A stretch of 64,000 nt of DNA. Source: Cytophagales bacterium WSM2-2 (GTDB lineage: Bacteria; Bacteroidota; Bacteroidia; Cytophagales; Cyclobacteriaceae). The stretch lies in the NCBI GenBank assembly GCA_015472025.1, contig BNHL01000001.1, forward strand, positions 1,833,501-1,897,500. The letters are read 5' to 3'. Positions 51,727 through 59,313 of this stretch are shown here, piece by piece. The position numbers and the translations under genes are program-made. The notes under the pieces were generated by a model, which saw nothing but the letters and a program-made list of their open reading frames with translations, searched no databases and was not told the DNA's origin. Every line of letters starts with the position of its first letter. Within the stretch, counting starts at the first letter, position 1.

Positions 51727-53313
51727 TTAGCGGAAGTGTTTCAGGCGAACGATCTCCTCTGGTTTGAGAAAGCGCCATTGCCCACGCCCCAGGTCTTTCT
51801 TGTCAAGACCCGCATAAACTACACGATCGAGTCTTTCCACCTGGTATCCGAGGGCTTCAAAGATTCGCCTCACAATTCTGTTCCAGCCGATATGCAATTC
51901 AATTCCAATCTCCTTACTATCGTCACTCACGATAGCGAGGTCATCCACCAGCGCACGACCTTCTTCAAAGTAAACTCCTTCCAGAATTTTCTCCTGATCG
52001 TTTTTTGTCAATGGACGGTCCAGCTCCACTTTGTAGATTTTTTTAACGTTGTAAGAAGGGTGTGTGAGCTTGTCGGCAAGATCTCCATCATTGGTAAGCA
52101 GCAACAAACCTGTAGTGTTTCGGTCCAACCGCCCCACCGGGTAAATTCTTTCCTTGCACGCACTTGCTACCAGGTCCATCACGGTATTTCGTTCTTCGGG
52201 ATCATCCGTTGTGGTGATAAAACCCTTCGGCTTGTTCAAAAGCACGTAGACGAGCGGCTCGGCTTTTAGTTTCCGACCTTCATAACGGACGTCATCGGTA
52301 GCTTTTATCTTGTGACCCATCTCAGTGATGGTCTCTCCATTCACAGTGACCAATCCCATTTTGATGAATTCATCTGCTTCCCGACGGGAACCAACACCAC
52401 TGTTGGCCATGAATTTGTTGAGGCGTATCAGCCCATCGTCCTTTTTTACTCCGGCATCAATATTTTTTCGCTGGTGCTCTTGTTTGGGCCCGCCAAATGA
52501 TTTTTTCCTCTCGCGTGAAGCGAACGGTTTCCCGAAATTTTTTGAGCGTTCTCTTTTCTCAAATTGTGACCGCTCAGGTCTCTCCTCATCCGTTTTTCTG
52601 AATGACGGTTTTGAAAAGCCTTTTTCGCGCGATTCATTATCCTTGCGAATATATCGTCTGTCTCCTGAAGGTTTCTCTGATCCCTCTTTTCTGAATGGGG
52701 AAGGTCTTGAAAATCTTTTTTCACCCGATTCATCTCCCGTTTTTCTGAAAGAAGATCCAGAACGAGAGTCTCGGTCAAATCTCTTCTCTTTTGAAGAATC
52801 ATCTTTCTTGAATTTTGAAAATCGCTCAGAGTCTCCACTCTTTCTAAAAGCAGGCTTTGAAAATCTTTTTTCACCTGACTTATTTCCGTCACGATCAAAT
52901 CTTTTTTCACCGGTTGGCCTTCCGCCCGATCCTTCTCTCTTGAATGGGGAGGGTCTTGAAAATCTTTTTTCACCCGATTCATCCCCCGTTTTTCTGAACG
53001 AAGATCCTGAACGGGAATCACGATCGAATCTTTTCTCTTTTGAAGAATCGTCTTTTTTGAATTTTGAAAAACGATCTCCGTCTTTTTTGAAGGAAGGTTT
53101 CGAAGCGCTACGCTCACCGGAGTCATTATCTCTTTTGCGGAAAGAGGACCCTGAGGTGCCTGTACGCCTGCCTGAGAAAGATCTTTCACGCGGCTCGCCT
53201 GAATCAGACGAACTGGCTTTTCCTTTTTTCCGGTCGCGGAATAACCTCTCTGCCTGAGTTCGTTTGCCAAAAGAAGTTTTCTTATTTCCGGATGATTTGC
53301 CTTCGCGTGCCAT
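51727..53313 (-). CDS. RluB-family 23S rRNA pseudouridine synthase with long repetitive N-terminal tail
   Basis: The 528-residue protein has a catalytic C-terminal half: an S4 RNA-binding domain (about 293-345, IRLNKFMANSGVGSRREADE) and a pseudouridine-synthase domain with the catalytic Asp in YPVGRLDRNTTGLLLLTNDG. It converts uridine to pseudouridine in 23S rRNA. About 280 N-terminal residues are low-complexity, rich in Arg, Lys, Ser, Phe and Gly, and contain a 249-base-period duplication. The tail is probably disordered and RNA-binding. The stop lies 14 bases from the kinase promoter region. Confidence 0.93.
   Translation of the reverse strand: MAREGKSSGNKKTSFGKRTQAERLFRDRKKGKASSSDSGEPRERSFSGRRTGTSGSSFRKRDNDSGERSASKPSFKKDGDRFSKFKKDDSSKEKRFDRDSRSGSSFRKTGDESGEKRFSRPSPFKREGSGGRPTGEKRFDRDGNKSGEKRFSKPAFRKSGDSERFSKFKKDDSSKEKRFDRDSRSGSSFRKTGDESGEKRFSRPSPFRKEGSEKPSGDRRYIRKDNESREKGFSKPSFRKTDEERPERSQFEKRERSKNFGKPFASRERKKSFGGPKQEHQRKNIDAGVKKDDGLIRLNKFMANSGVGSRREADEFIKMGLVTVNGETITEMGHKIKATDDVRYEGRKLKAEPLVYVLLNKPKGFITTTDDPEERNTVMDLVASACKERIYPVGRLDRNTTGLLLLTNDGDLADKLTHPSYNVKKIYKVELDRPLTKNDQEKILEGVYFEEGRALVDDLAIVSDDSKEIGIELHIGWNRIVRRIFEALGYQVERLDRVVYAGLDKKDLGRGQWRFLKPEEIVRLKHFR
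52692..53079. repeat. Direct repeat (about 139 bp, 249-bp period) in the rluB-type gene
   Basis: Positions 52692-52830 and 52941-53079 are near-identical, offset by exactly 249 bases (83 codons), with mainly synonymous changes. Both encode the Arg/Ser/Phe-rich tail unit with EKRFSRPSPF, SGSSFRKTGDESG and SSKEKRFDRDS. Confidence 0.85.
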
Positions 53314-53352
53314 AATTCTTATTTTCTAATGAATGTAACGGTATAATTGATG

Positions 53353-53388
53353 AAAAAAAATCGCCCTGACGTTTGCCGCCAGAGCGAT
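53353..53388 (-). terminator. Intrinsic terminator after scpB
   Basis: On the minus strand ATCGCTCTG pairs with CAGGGCGAT (one G-T pair) around an 11-base loop, followed by eight T. It lies 22 bases beyond the scpB stop. Confidence 0.8.
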
Positions 53389-53409
53389 CGATAACTGTAG
53401 AATTTCTTC

Positions 53410-53976
53410 TTATTGATTGTCTGGCGTTTCGCCAATAGTATTTACTTCGCTGCTGAAATCTTTTGGTGTAGGCAATTCTGAAATATCGTTGATGCCGAAG
53501 TATTCCATAAACTTAGGGCTGGTTCCATAAAGCATGGGACGACCGATTGATTCAGCCTTGCCCTGGATTTCAATCAATCCCTTGTCAAGCAGCTTCTGAA
53601 TAGCATAATCGCAATTCACTCCACGGATATTTTCTACCTCAGGTTTTGAAATAGGCTGCTTGTACGCGATGATGGAAAGTGTTTCCATTGCAGACAGCGA
53701 CAATCTCTTCTTGGATTGTTGCTTGAGCATGATTCCAATACTTGCTTGGTAAGCGGGCTTGGTCAAAAACTGGTAGCCTCCACCAGCCTTAAACAGCTGG
53801 AACGAATATTCTTCTGCCTGAAACTTTTCTTCAATTCGCTGAAGAGCACCGGAAATGTCTTCTTCAGGCACGTCTGCATTGAACATTTCTGAAAGGCAGG
53901 CTTTCAGATCAGCCAACTTAACGGGCGTGGGTGAACAAAACACCAGTGCCTCAATATGATTTTGTAAGAAATCCAA
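53410..53976 (-). CDS. scpB: Segregation and condensation protein B
   Basis: ScpB is the winged-helix kleisin-associated subunit of the SMC-ScpAB condensin. The 188-residue product has two winged helices with KKRLSLSAMETLSIIAYKQPISKPEVENIRGVN and MLYGTSPKFMEYFGI. The start is TTG at 53976, as no ATG precedes the conserved FLQNHIEALVFCS segment in frame. scpA is not in the window. A terminator follows. Confidence 0.93.
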   Translation of the reverse strand: MDFLQNHIEALVFCSPTPVKLADLKACLSEMFNADVPEEDISGALQRIEEKFQAEEYSFQLFKAGGGYQFLTKPAYQASIGIMLKQQSKKRLSLSAMETLSIIAYKQPISKPEVENIRGVNCDYAIQKLLDKGLIEIQGKAESIGRPMLYGTSPKFMEYFGINDISELPTPKDFSSEVNTIGETPDNQ

Positions 53977-54005
53977 TTCCTATTCTGTTTAAATTATTCT
54001 GCTGA

Positions 54006-54686
54006 TCAATCCTGCTTCATCATTTTAGCCTCGATTGACTGAGTCGTGTGAGGAACAGCAATCAGGCGCTCTTTGGAAATTAGTTTTCCGGTAACGGAAC
54101 AAATACCGTATGTCCTGTTCTTAATCCGCACCAATGCATTCTCCAGGTTGGTAATATATTTCAACTGGCGTGCAGCCAACTGGCTCATGTTTTCTTTTTC
54201 GGCAGTCTCTGCTCCGTCTTCTAATACCTTAGTGTTGCCACCCGAAGTAGAGTCGGTTCCTTCATCGTTGTTACGATTCAGGGTTTCTTTGAGAATCTTA
54301 AATTCTTCACGGGCCTTTTCAAGCTTGCCGTTGATCAGTGTTTCGAATTCTTTGAGCTCCTCATCGCTGTAGCGTGTCTTGTCATCAGGCATGATGGAGG
54401 ACTTCACCGGTTTGTGCGCGATAGGGCGCTGACTGAGGATAGGGAAAATATTCAGTTGAGCTGGAGCCGGCTTTGCCGCAACTACTGGCTTCACCTCCTG
54501 TTTCTTGGCAACCGGCTTAGCAACTTTAGCTGCTTTTTTGGCAGGCTTGGGAGCAACTTTCTTCGCTACTTTAGCTGTCTTCTTGGCAACGGCCTTTTTA
54601 GCTTTAACAGGTTTTTTAGAAGCGACTTTTTTTGCAGTCTTATTCTTCGCTGGCTTAGACGGTTTTTTCTTCGCTGATTTTGCCAT
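54006..54686 (-). CDS. DksA/TraR-like protein with histone-H1-like Lys/Ala-rich N-terminal tail
   Basis: The 226-residue protein has two parts. Residues 1-80 are almost only Lys, Ala, Pro and Val (AKKVAPKPAKKAAKVAKP), as in bacterial H1-like proteins. Residues about 100-226 are a DksA/TraR coiled-coil (YSDEELKEFETLINGKLEKA) and the globular end YGICSVTGKLISKERLIAVP. Of the four zinc-finger Cys of DksA only one remains, a variant common in Bacteroidota. The coiled coil could enter the RNA polymerase secondary channel, while the tail could bind nucleic acid. A good promoter (TTTG-N17-TATTTTTG) lies upstream. Confidence 0.85.
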   Translation of the reverse strand: MAKSAKKKPSKPAKNKTAKKVASKKPVKAKKAVAKKTAKVAKKVAPKPAKKAAKVAKPVAKKQEVKPVVAAKPAPAQLNIFPILSQRPIAHKPVKSSIMPDDKTRYSDEELKEFETLINGKLEKAREEFKILKETLNRNNDEGTDSTSGGNTKVLEDGAETAEKENMSQLAARQLKYITNLENALVRIKNRTYGICSVTGKLISKERLIAVPHTTQSIEAKMMKQD

Positions 54687-54724
54687 AAAACAATTTCCTT
54701 AAGGTGATTTAAAAAAAGTAGCCG

Positions 54725-54753
54725 CAAAAATACGGTACTAAGCACGAAACAAA
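54725..54753 (-). promoter_or_regulatory. Promoter (TTTG-N17-TATTTTTG) of the DksA-like gene
   Basis: On the minus strand a TTTG (54750-54753) and a perfect -7 TATTTTTG (54725-54732) are 17 bases apart. Unlike many starts in the window it leaves a leader of about 30 bases before the ATG at 54686. Confidence 0.65.
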
Positions 54754-54816
54754 AAATCCGTGATAAAGTTTGCTTAGGCCCGTGACAGGGCTTAAAATGA
54801 GACCGGAAAAGAAAGA

Positions 54817-55221
54817 TTAATTGTCGAAATCCGGGTCGTAGCTTGCTTCGCGGCTTTTCCCCCCTTCTTCCTCTTCACCGCCACTACCACCTTCGTACTC
54901 ATTGTCACCCTCAAAGTCATCGCCACCACCAGCACCGCCACTGAAGTCGTCACCACCTTCGTCATTATTGGAATCAAACTCTTGGGGCTTGCCTGACTCG
55001 ACATCGTAGCCGCCATCGCTGTTTTTGGTGGCAGGCACTTTTACCAGGTAGATGGAATCCTCCGTTTCAAGTGGAAATACAAAAATTGGTTCATTTTTTG
55101 CGTTTTTAATACGCGTGATGCTTGCCTCATACCCATTGGGGTATTGATCGTGCATCAGATTTTTCAAATCGTCGGATAAATTGTCGAGACTCTTAATTAC
55201 TCTCTTTTTCGCAGCTGCCAT
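54817..55221 (-). CDS. Small protein with basic head and acidic Gly/Asp/Glu-rich tail
   Basis: The 134-residue protein has a folded N-terminal half (about 1-75: KRVIKSLDNLSDDLKNLMHDQYPNGYEASITRI, PIFVFPLETEDSIYLVKVP) and a low-complexity acidic tail (about 80-134, rich in Gly, Asp and Glu). The head resembles a conserved Bacteroidota protein of unknown function. An acidic disordered tail suggests binding to a basic partner. The nearby DksA-like protein has a strongly basic tail, but it has its own promoter. Confidence 0.72.
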   Translation of the reverse strand: MAAAKKRVIKSLDNLSDDLKNLMHDQYPNGYEASITRIKNAKNEPIFVFPLETEDSIYLVKVPATKNSDGGYDVESGKPQEFDSNNDEGGDDFSGGAGGGDDFEGDNEYEGGSGGEEEEGGKSREASYDPDFDN

Positions 55222-55297
55222 CGGGTTTTTAAAACAGTAAAAAACGGCTCAAATAGCGAAGGTTTGACAGAGTAGGCAAGATTTTTCAATTTTTTTT

Positions 55298-55328
55298 TTT
55301 GGTGTTCTGTGAAATATTCCTACTTTTC
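55298..55328 (+). promoter_or_regulatory. Promoter (TTTG-N19-TACTTTTC) of the ECF sigma factor gene
   Basis: A TTTG at the end of a T-run (55298-55301) and TACTTTTC (55321-55328; one mismatch) are 19 bases apart, the consensus spacing. It leaves about 70 bases of leader before the ATG at 55403. Confidence 0.6.
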
Positions 55329-55402
55329 AATTCTAAACAACAAAAAAACACAAACCCACCTCCTATCGATCTATACTCTACGTTACCTAAACGCAAATAG
55401 AA

Positions 55403-56059
55403 ATGATCGATCAAAAGTGCAGCGACAGTCAGTTGGTGTTGCTCTATCAAAATGGTAACGAAGAGGCGTTTGAAATGCTGCTTCACAGGCATAAATCACG
55501 GATTTACACAGCCATTTATCTTATCGTTAAAGACCGTTATGTAGCGGAAGACTTGTTACAGGACACTTTTATAAAAGCTGTCAATGTGATTAAAAGCGGA
55601 CGCTATAACGAGGAGGGCAAGTTTTTGCCTTGGATTAGCCGTATAGCTCATAATTTGGCAATAGACCATTTCAGAAGCTGTAAACGCCATCCGGAAATAA
55701 CTCTGGAAGACGGCAGCCGGGTGTTTGACTCGATGCAGTTTGCGGCCGATTCTTTCGAAACAATCCAGGTACGGCAGGATACTAAGAGCAGATTAAGGGC
55801 GTTAATCAAAGAACTTCCTCCAGAACAAAAGGAAGTCCTGATCATGCGTAACTACCTGCAAATGAGTTTTCAGGAGATTGCCGACCACACGGGGGTGAGT
55901 ATCAACACAGCTTTGGGCAGGATGCGCTATGCTTTAATTAACCTACGCAAGAAACTGGTTACTACTAACTATAATGCCTATGACAAAAACTTTTACCCCA
56001 CAAGACCTGATGAGGCGCCTGTACCACGAAACCTCTCCCGAGGAGGCGAAGGAGATTGA
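55403..56059 (+). CDS. ECF RNA polymerase sigma factor
   Basis: The 218-residue protein has sigma region 2 (about 8-80, MLLHRHKSRIYTAIYLIVKDRYVAEDLLQDTFIKA) and region 4 (about 128-185, LPPEQKEVLIMRNYLQMSFQEIADHTGVSINTALGRMRYAL), the extracytoplasmic-function type. The last 30 residues (NYNAYDKNF and beyond) lie past region 4 and are encoded in the overlap with the small downstream gene. The regulon is unknown. Confidence 0.93.
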   Translation: MIDQKCSDSQLVLLYQNGNEEAFEMLLHRHKSRIYTAIYLIVKDRYVAEDLLQDTFIKAVNVIKSGRYNEEGKFLPWISRIAHNLAIDHFRSCKRHPEITLEDGSRVFDSMQFAADSFETIQVRQDTKSRLRALIKELPPEQKEVLIMRNYLQMSFQEIADHTGVSINTALGRMRYALINLRKKLVTTNYNAYDKNFYPTRPDEAPVPRNLSRGGEGD

Positions 56060-56210
56060 TAAAGCTTTGCTTTGCGACAGCGAATTGCAACGCCAGTACA
56101 CTGAAATGGCCGTATTGAAAAAGGAGCTCGACAGCGCCCAAATGCAGCCTTCGGATGCCACGGTGAAGAACATATTGCACTACGCTCACGGATTGCAGGA
56201 ACACCGCTAA
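55980..56210 (+). CDS. Small ECF-linked protein overlapping the sigma gene (possible anti-sigma)
   Basis: The 76-residue product begins MTKTFTPQDLMRRLYHETSPEEAKEIDKALL and ends LHYAHGLQEHR; it is helical, charged and without Cys or membrane segment. Similar small genes follow ECF sigma genes in Bacteroidota and resemble the N-terminal region of anti-sigma factors, but no zinc motif is present. It overlaps the last 80 bases of the sigma gene in another frame. The ATG at 55980 is preferred; one at 55974 lies two codons upstream. A terminator follows. Confidence 0.75.
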   Translation: MTKTFTPQDLMRRLYHETSPEEAKEIDKALLCDSELQRQYTEMAVLKKELDSAQMQPSDATVKNILHYAHGLQEHR

Positions 56211-56230
56211 AATCATTCAGAAATGAAGAG

Positions 56231-56256
56231 AAAGCCCCGGTTTTGGGGCTTTTTTT
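56231..56256 (+). terminator. Intrinsic terminator after the sigma/partner genes
   Basis: AAAGCCCC (56231-56238) pairs with GGGGCTTT (56245-56252) around GGTTTT, followed by further T (to 56256). It ends the ECF transcript. Confidence 0.9.
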
Positions 56257-56349
56257 ATGACCAATTTGAAAGAAATATTACCTGCCTGTTGTTTTTGCAT
56301 GAAATGCATCCTTATCCCTTGAACCACAGGCACTTGTTTTCCGTTATTT

Positions 56350-56363
56350 GTAGTAACCACTAC
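56350..56363. promoter_or_regulatory. Short palindrome GTAGT-N4-ACTAC before the 68-aa gene
   Basis: A perfect 5-base inverted repeat with a 4-base spacer ends 4 bases before the ATG at 56368; flanking TTT and AAA extend it. It could be an autoregulatory site. Confidence 0.3.
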
Positions 56364-56367
56364 GAAA

Positions 56368-56574
56368 ATGAAACATTCACCTAAACTGGCTATCCTCCAG
56401 AGTTTGGATTCAATGGACCAGGTGCAGATGGAAAATGTCCTTGCGTATATCAAGGGTGTCCTCCAACAACCTGTTCACGAGAATTACAAGAACTTTAAGA
56501 AGGAAGCCATGAAAGAAATCCGCCAGGCATTAAGGCAGAATCGTGGGTCGAAGAACCTGCAGATGATTGCCTGA
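56368..56574 (+). CDS. Uncharacterised small protein (68 aa), antitoxin-like helix
   Basis: The product KLAILQSLDSMDQVQMENVLAYIKGVL then a basic helix (KEAMKEIRQALRQNRG) recalls the N-terminal helix of short antitoxins, but no toxin gene is adjacent. Function is not recognised. It is preceded by a palindrome and followed by a hairpin with T-run (56597-56628). Confidence 0.6.
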   Translation: MKHSPKLAILQSLDSMDQVQMENVLAYIKGVLQQPVHENYKNFKKEAMKEIRQALRQNRGSKNLQMIA

Positions 56575-56596
56575 GTGTTAAGGCCAGATGAATGAA

Positions 56597-56628
56597 CAGG
56601 CGATTTCTCTTCGCCTGGAGAACTTTTT
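56597..56628 (+). terminator. Probable terminator after the 68-aa gene
   Basis: CAGGCGA (56597-56603) pairs with TCGCCTG (56611-56617) around a 7-base loop; GAGAAC then TTTTT follows. The 6-base gap before the T-run makes it weaker than the others. Confidence 0.5.
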
Positions 56629-56679
56629 ACCCCTAATTTTCAGATTTTAAGTGAAGGTTAAGCCTCCTTCACCAGTAAG

Positions 56680-58698
56680 TTAATTGTCTTTGTCCTTATC
56701 CTTGCCGTCTTTGAAGTACTTGTCTTCATCAAATTCATCGGACTTTTTCACTGTTGGACCAATTTCAAGAATTCTGAACTCAGTACGTCTGTTCCTGTCA
56801 CGGCCTTTGGGATTGTCTGTGCCATCCGGATTGGTGTTGCGTGCGATGGGCACTCGTTCTCCATATCCTTTAGCCACGAGTCGTTCTGGTGCAATTCCTT
56901 TACGGATTAGATAGTTGACTGTGCTTTCAGCCCTGCGTTGGGAAAGTTCGATGTTATAGTCATCTGAGGCCACACTGTCGGTGTGTGAGCCCATTTCAAT
57001 TTTCAATTCGGGATTGTCAGTCAGGAGTTCAGCCAATTTATCAAGTTCGTGAGCAGCATCGCGATTGATGTCGGCTTTATTATATTCAAAGTAAATGTTA
57101 TTAAGCCTGAAGGTGATTCCCTTGGCCTTCCGGTCCAGAACAAGGAGTGTATCCAAGGTAATGTTGGTGACTAATTCTTTTAGGGTCTCCAATGGTATAG
57201 ACTTTCCTTTCGTGGTGAAGGGTTGCCGCTTAATGATGTAGCCATCACGGTCACCCAGCAGGAAGTAATTTTCATTTTCATAGACACGGAACAAAAACTT
57301 ACCATCATTTCCAGTGGTAAATTCCTGCATCACATCACCGTCTTCTGCCAACAACGAAATCTTCGTATCAGGAAGAATTTCACGGGTGCTGTCTTTTTTC
57401 AAAGAATAAGTTATGCCCTGGAGGGTATAGTTAACTACACGCAGGTTCGGGTCATCATTTTTAAAGGTGTAGATATCGTCATCTCCCTTTCCGCCTTCGC
57501 GGTTGGAAGTGAAGAATCCGCGGTCAGCCTTGAACAAGAAAATACCAAAATCATCGCTGGAGGAATTCATCGTCGGACCAAGGTTCGTAATGATGTTCTT
57601 ACCATTGGCGCGATTAATAACATATAAGTCGAGCATGCCGTAGCCGGGATGACCGTCAGAAGAAAAATAAAGCTTACCGTTTTCGGCCACGTAGGGGAAC
57701 AACTCATCTCCGGCTGTGTTGATATCCGGCCCCAGGTTTTTAGCTTTCCCAAAACGTCCCCGGCTGTCCATTTGTGCAGAGTAAAGATCAAGTCCACCGT
57801 AACCGCCTTTCCGGTTAGAAGAAAAATAAAGCGTTCTTCCATCAGGGCTGAGCGCTGGAGTTGACTCCCAGTTGTCAGGTGTGTTGATGTTGATCGGAAC
57901 AGCAGGAGTCCAGTTTCCATTTCTAAAACGTGACAAGAAAAGATCAACATCCTTCGCTCCTTTTTTCTTACCGGTATTGCCCCGGGCAAAAATCATCAGC
58001 TTGCCATCGGCAGAAAAGGTGATTGAACCGGTATTGACGTCATTGACATTGATACCATCGGGCATTGCTTTCAATGTACTGACATCAACATTGGCACCGT
58101 TGGTGTCCACCTGGTATAAGTCTGTAAAAGGAGTACCGGATGCTTCATAAATTTTTGAATTGGCACGCGATGAAGCAAAGTATAATTCGCTGTTGGAGTA
58201 AGCAGGACCATAATCGGCAAATGCGGTATTGATTACATCCAGGTTTTTTACTTTATAGTAATCTTTTTTCTGCGCGATCTCGGTCAGATAGTCCAGACCC
58301 TGGATTTCTTTATTGACCCTGTCCTTCAGTTTTTCATTGTCAGTAGCGGAGGCGGCCAGTTCTTCCAGTGACTTTTTAGCTTCCTCGTACTTGCCATTGG
58401 CTTGCAGGGCTTTTGCATAATACAAACCCACGGAATCTTTCTTTGATCCGCGGCCTTTTGCTTTGGCGTAATAGGGTTCAGCTTCCTTGATGCGGTTGGA
58501 GAGCCTGTATGACTCACCTACGTAATAATTTGCTTTCGGATTATTGGGCTGTTTGTTCAGCACACCCTTATAATAACTGATGGTCTTTTCATATTTCCCA
58601 TACCGGAATGCGTTTTGTGCTTTTTTCTCCGGGCTACAGGAGAAAAGCAGGGAAATGATTAAAAGCAGAAGAACTCCGCTGGACTTAGTGGATAGCAT
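56680..58698 (-). CDS. PorE-like type IX secretion lipoprotein (TPR, WD40/PD40, CRD, OmpA)
   Basis: The 672-residue lipoprotein (lipobox LLFSC, Cys at about residue 21) has TPR helices (about 22-135), five PD40/WD40-like repeats (about 160-420, with LSPDGRTLYFSSNRKGGYGGLDLY), a carboxypeptidase-regulatory-like domain (about 425-520) and an OmpA peptidoglycan-binding domain (about 545-655, EMGSHTDSVASDDYNIELSQRRAESTVNYL). This domain order matches PorE of Porphyromonas gingivalis, a T9SS part anchoring the PorK/N ring to peptidoglycan. Related non-T9SS proteins have the same layout, so the assignment is probable. Confidence 0.85.
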   Translation of the reverse strand: MLSTKSSGVLLLLIISLLFSCSPEKKAQNAFRYGKYEKTISYYKGVLNKQPNNPKANYYVGESYRLSNRIKEAEPYYAKAKGRGSKKDSVGLYYAKALQANGKYEEAKKSLEELAASATDNEKLKDRVNKEIQGLDYLTEIAQKKDYYKVKNLDVINTAFADYGPAYSNSELYFASSRANSKIYEASGTPFTDLYQVDTNGANVDVSTLKAMPDGINVNDVNTGSITFSADGKLMIFARGNTGKKKGAKDVDLFLSRFRNGNWTPAVPININTPDNWESTPALSPDGRTLYFSSNRKGGYGGLDLYSAQMDSRGRFGKAKNLGPDINTAGDELFPYVAENGKLYFSSDGHPGYGMLDLYVINRANGKNIITNLGPTMNSSSDDFGIFLFKADRGFFTSNREGGKGDDDIYTFKNDDPNLRVVNYTLQGITYSLKKDSTREILPDTKISLLAEDGDVMQEFTTGNDGKFLFRVYENENYFLLGDRDGYIIKRQPFTTKGKSIPLETLKELVTNITLDTLLVLDRKAKGITFRLNNIYFEYNKADINRDAAHELDKLAELLTDNPELKIEMGSHTDSVASDDYNIELSQRRAESTVNYLIRKGIAPERLVAKGYGERVPIARNTNPDGTDNPKGRDRNRRTEFRILEIGPTVKKSDEFDEDKYFKDGKDKDKDN

Positions 58699-58743
58699 AA
58701 AAAAACAACTTCACGTGAGAAGTAAAACTACAAAATAAAAACA

Positions 58744-59247
58744 CTAGAGTGATAACGCACTTTTAGGCAAATATTTTACTAGCCATGATTTTTCTGCAGA
58801 TGTTTTCCAGCTGCTTTCAAAGGCCGATTTATCGCTAACTAAGTTGTTGAACGTAGTGGATGAGCGGTTAAGGGTTTCGGTCTTGAAAAGTGTTTGTAGC
58901 TCTGGAAGTGAGTAAAGCCGAACCTCGTCCTCTATCAAAAAAGCCACTTTTGCACGGTTGAAGAAATCAATGTTCAGGTGTTGCCCTAGTTCCTTTAAGA
59001 CGCGTACGGATCCATCAATGGAACAACCAGATGCCCCGGCTGTATTTTCGTTTACTGAAAGAACGACAAATTGTTTGTGCTCAACGGCAAACGAAGTCTG
59101 AAGGGGGTTTCCGTGTGCTTCCCAACGAGAGCAGAAGCCTTTAAGGTTTTCTGAAATGATCTTTTCTTCCGCATCGGAAAAAGGACGGTCGGCCTGGTAA
59201 ATCCAGATTCGTGAGTCGGGTGGCAATTGACTAAATGGAATATGCAT
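58744..59247 (-). CDS. Conserved Bacteroidota protein of unknown function
   Basis: The 167-residue protein begins MHIPFSQLPPDSRIWIYQADRPFS and contains FVVLSVNENTAGASGCSIDGSV and SKRIMV-like strands. Similar proteins are often labelled as ABC transporter ATPase, but no Walker or signature motif is present, so that name is not supported. The ATG at 59247 is preferred to 59262. It lies 45 bases from the PorE-like gene start in the same direction but ends before it. Confidence 0.65.
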   Translation of the reverse strand: MHIPFSQLPPDSRIWIYQADRPFSDAEEKIISENLKGFCSRWEAHGNPLQTSFAVEHKQFVVLSVNENTAGASGCSIDGSVRVLKELGQHLNIDFFNRAKVAFLIEDEVRLYSLPELQTLFKTETLNRSSTTFNNLVSDKSAFESSWKTSAEKSWLVKYLPKSALSL

Positions 59248-59313
59248 CGTTACGATTATCAAACAATAAAACGAAGGAGCCCTAATTAAAATTCAAAAAG
59301 GGATAATGATTTT

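Noticed and set aside
52692-53079. Possible CRISPR-like repeat pattern
   Set aside because: Only two long, in-frame copies with synonymous differences; no short repeats or spacers, so it is a protein-coding duplication.
52325-53270. Long open frames on both strands over the rluB-type tail
   Set aside because: They arise from the repetitive Arg/Ser-rich composition of the real gene; neither has a family motif or credible start.
56368-56574. Complete toxin-antitoxin module
   Set aside because: No toxin-like gene lies on either side.
58744-59247. ABC transporter ATPase annotation for this gene
   Set aside because: No Walker A, Walker B or signature motif is visible.
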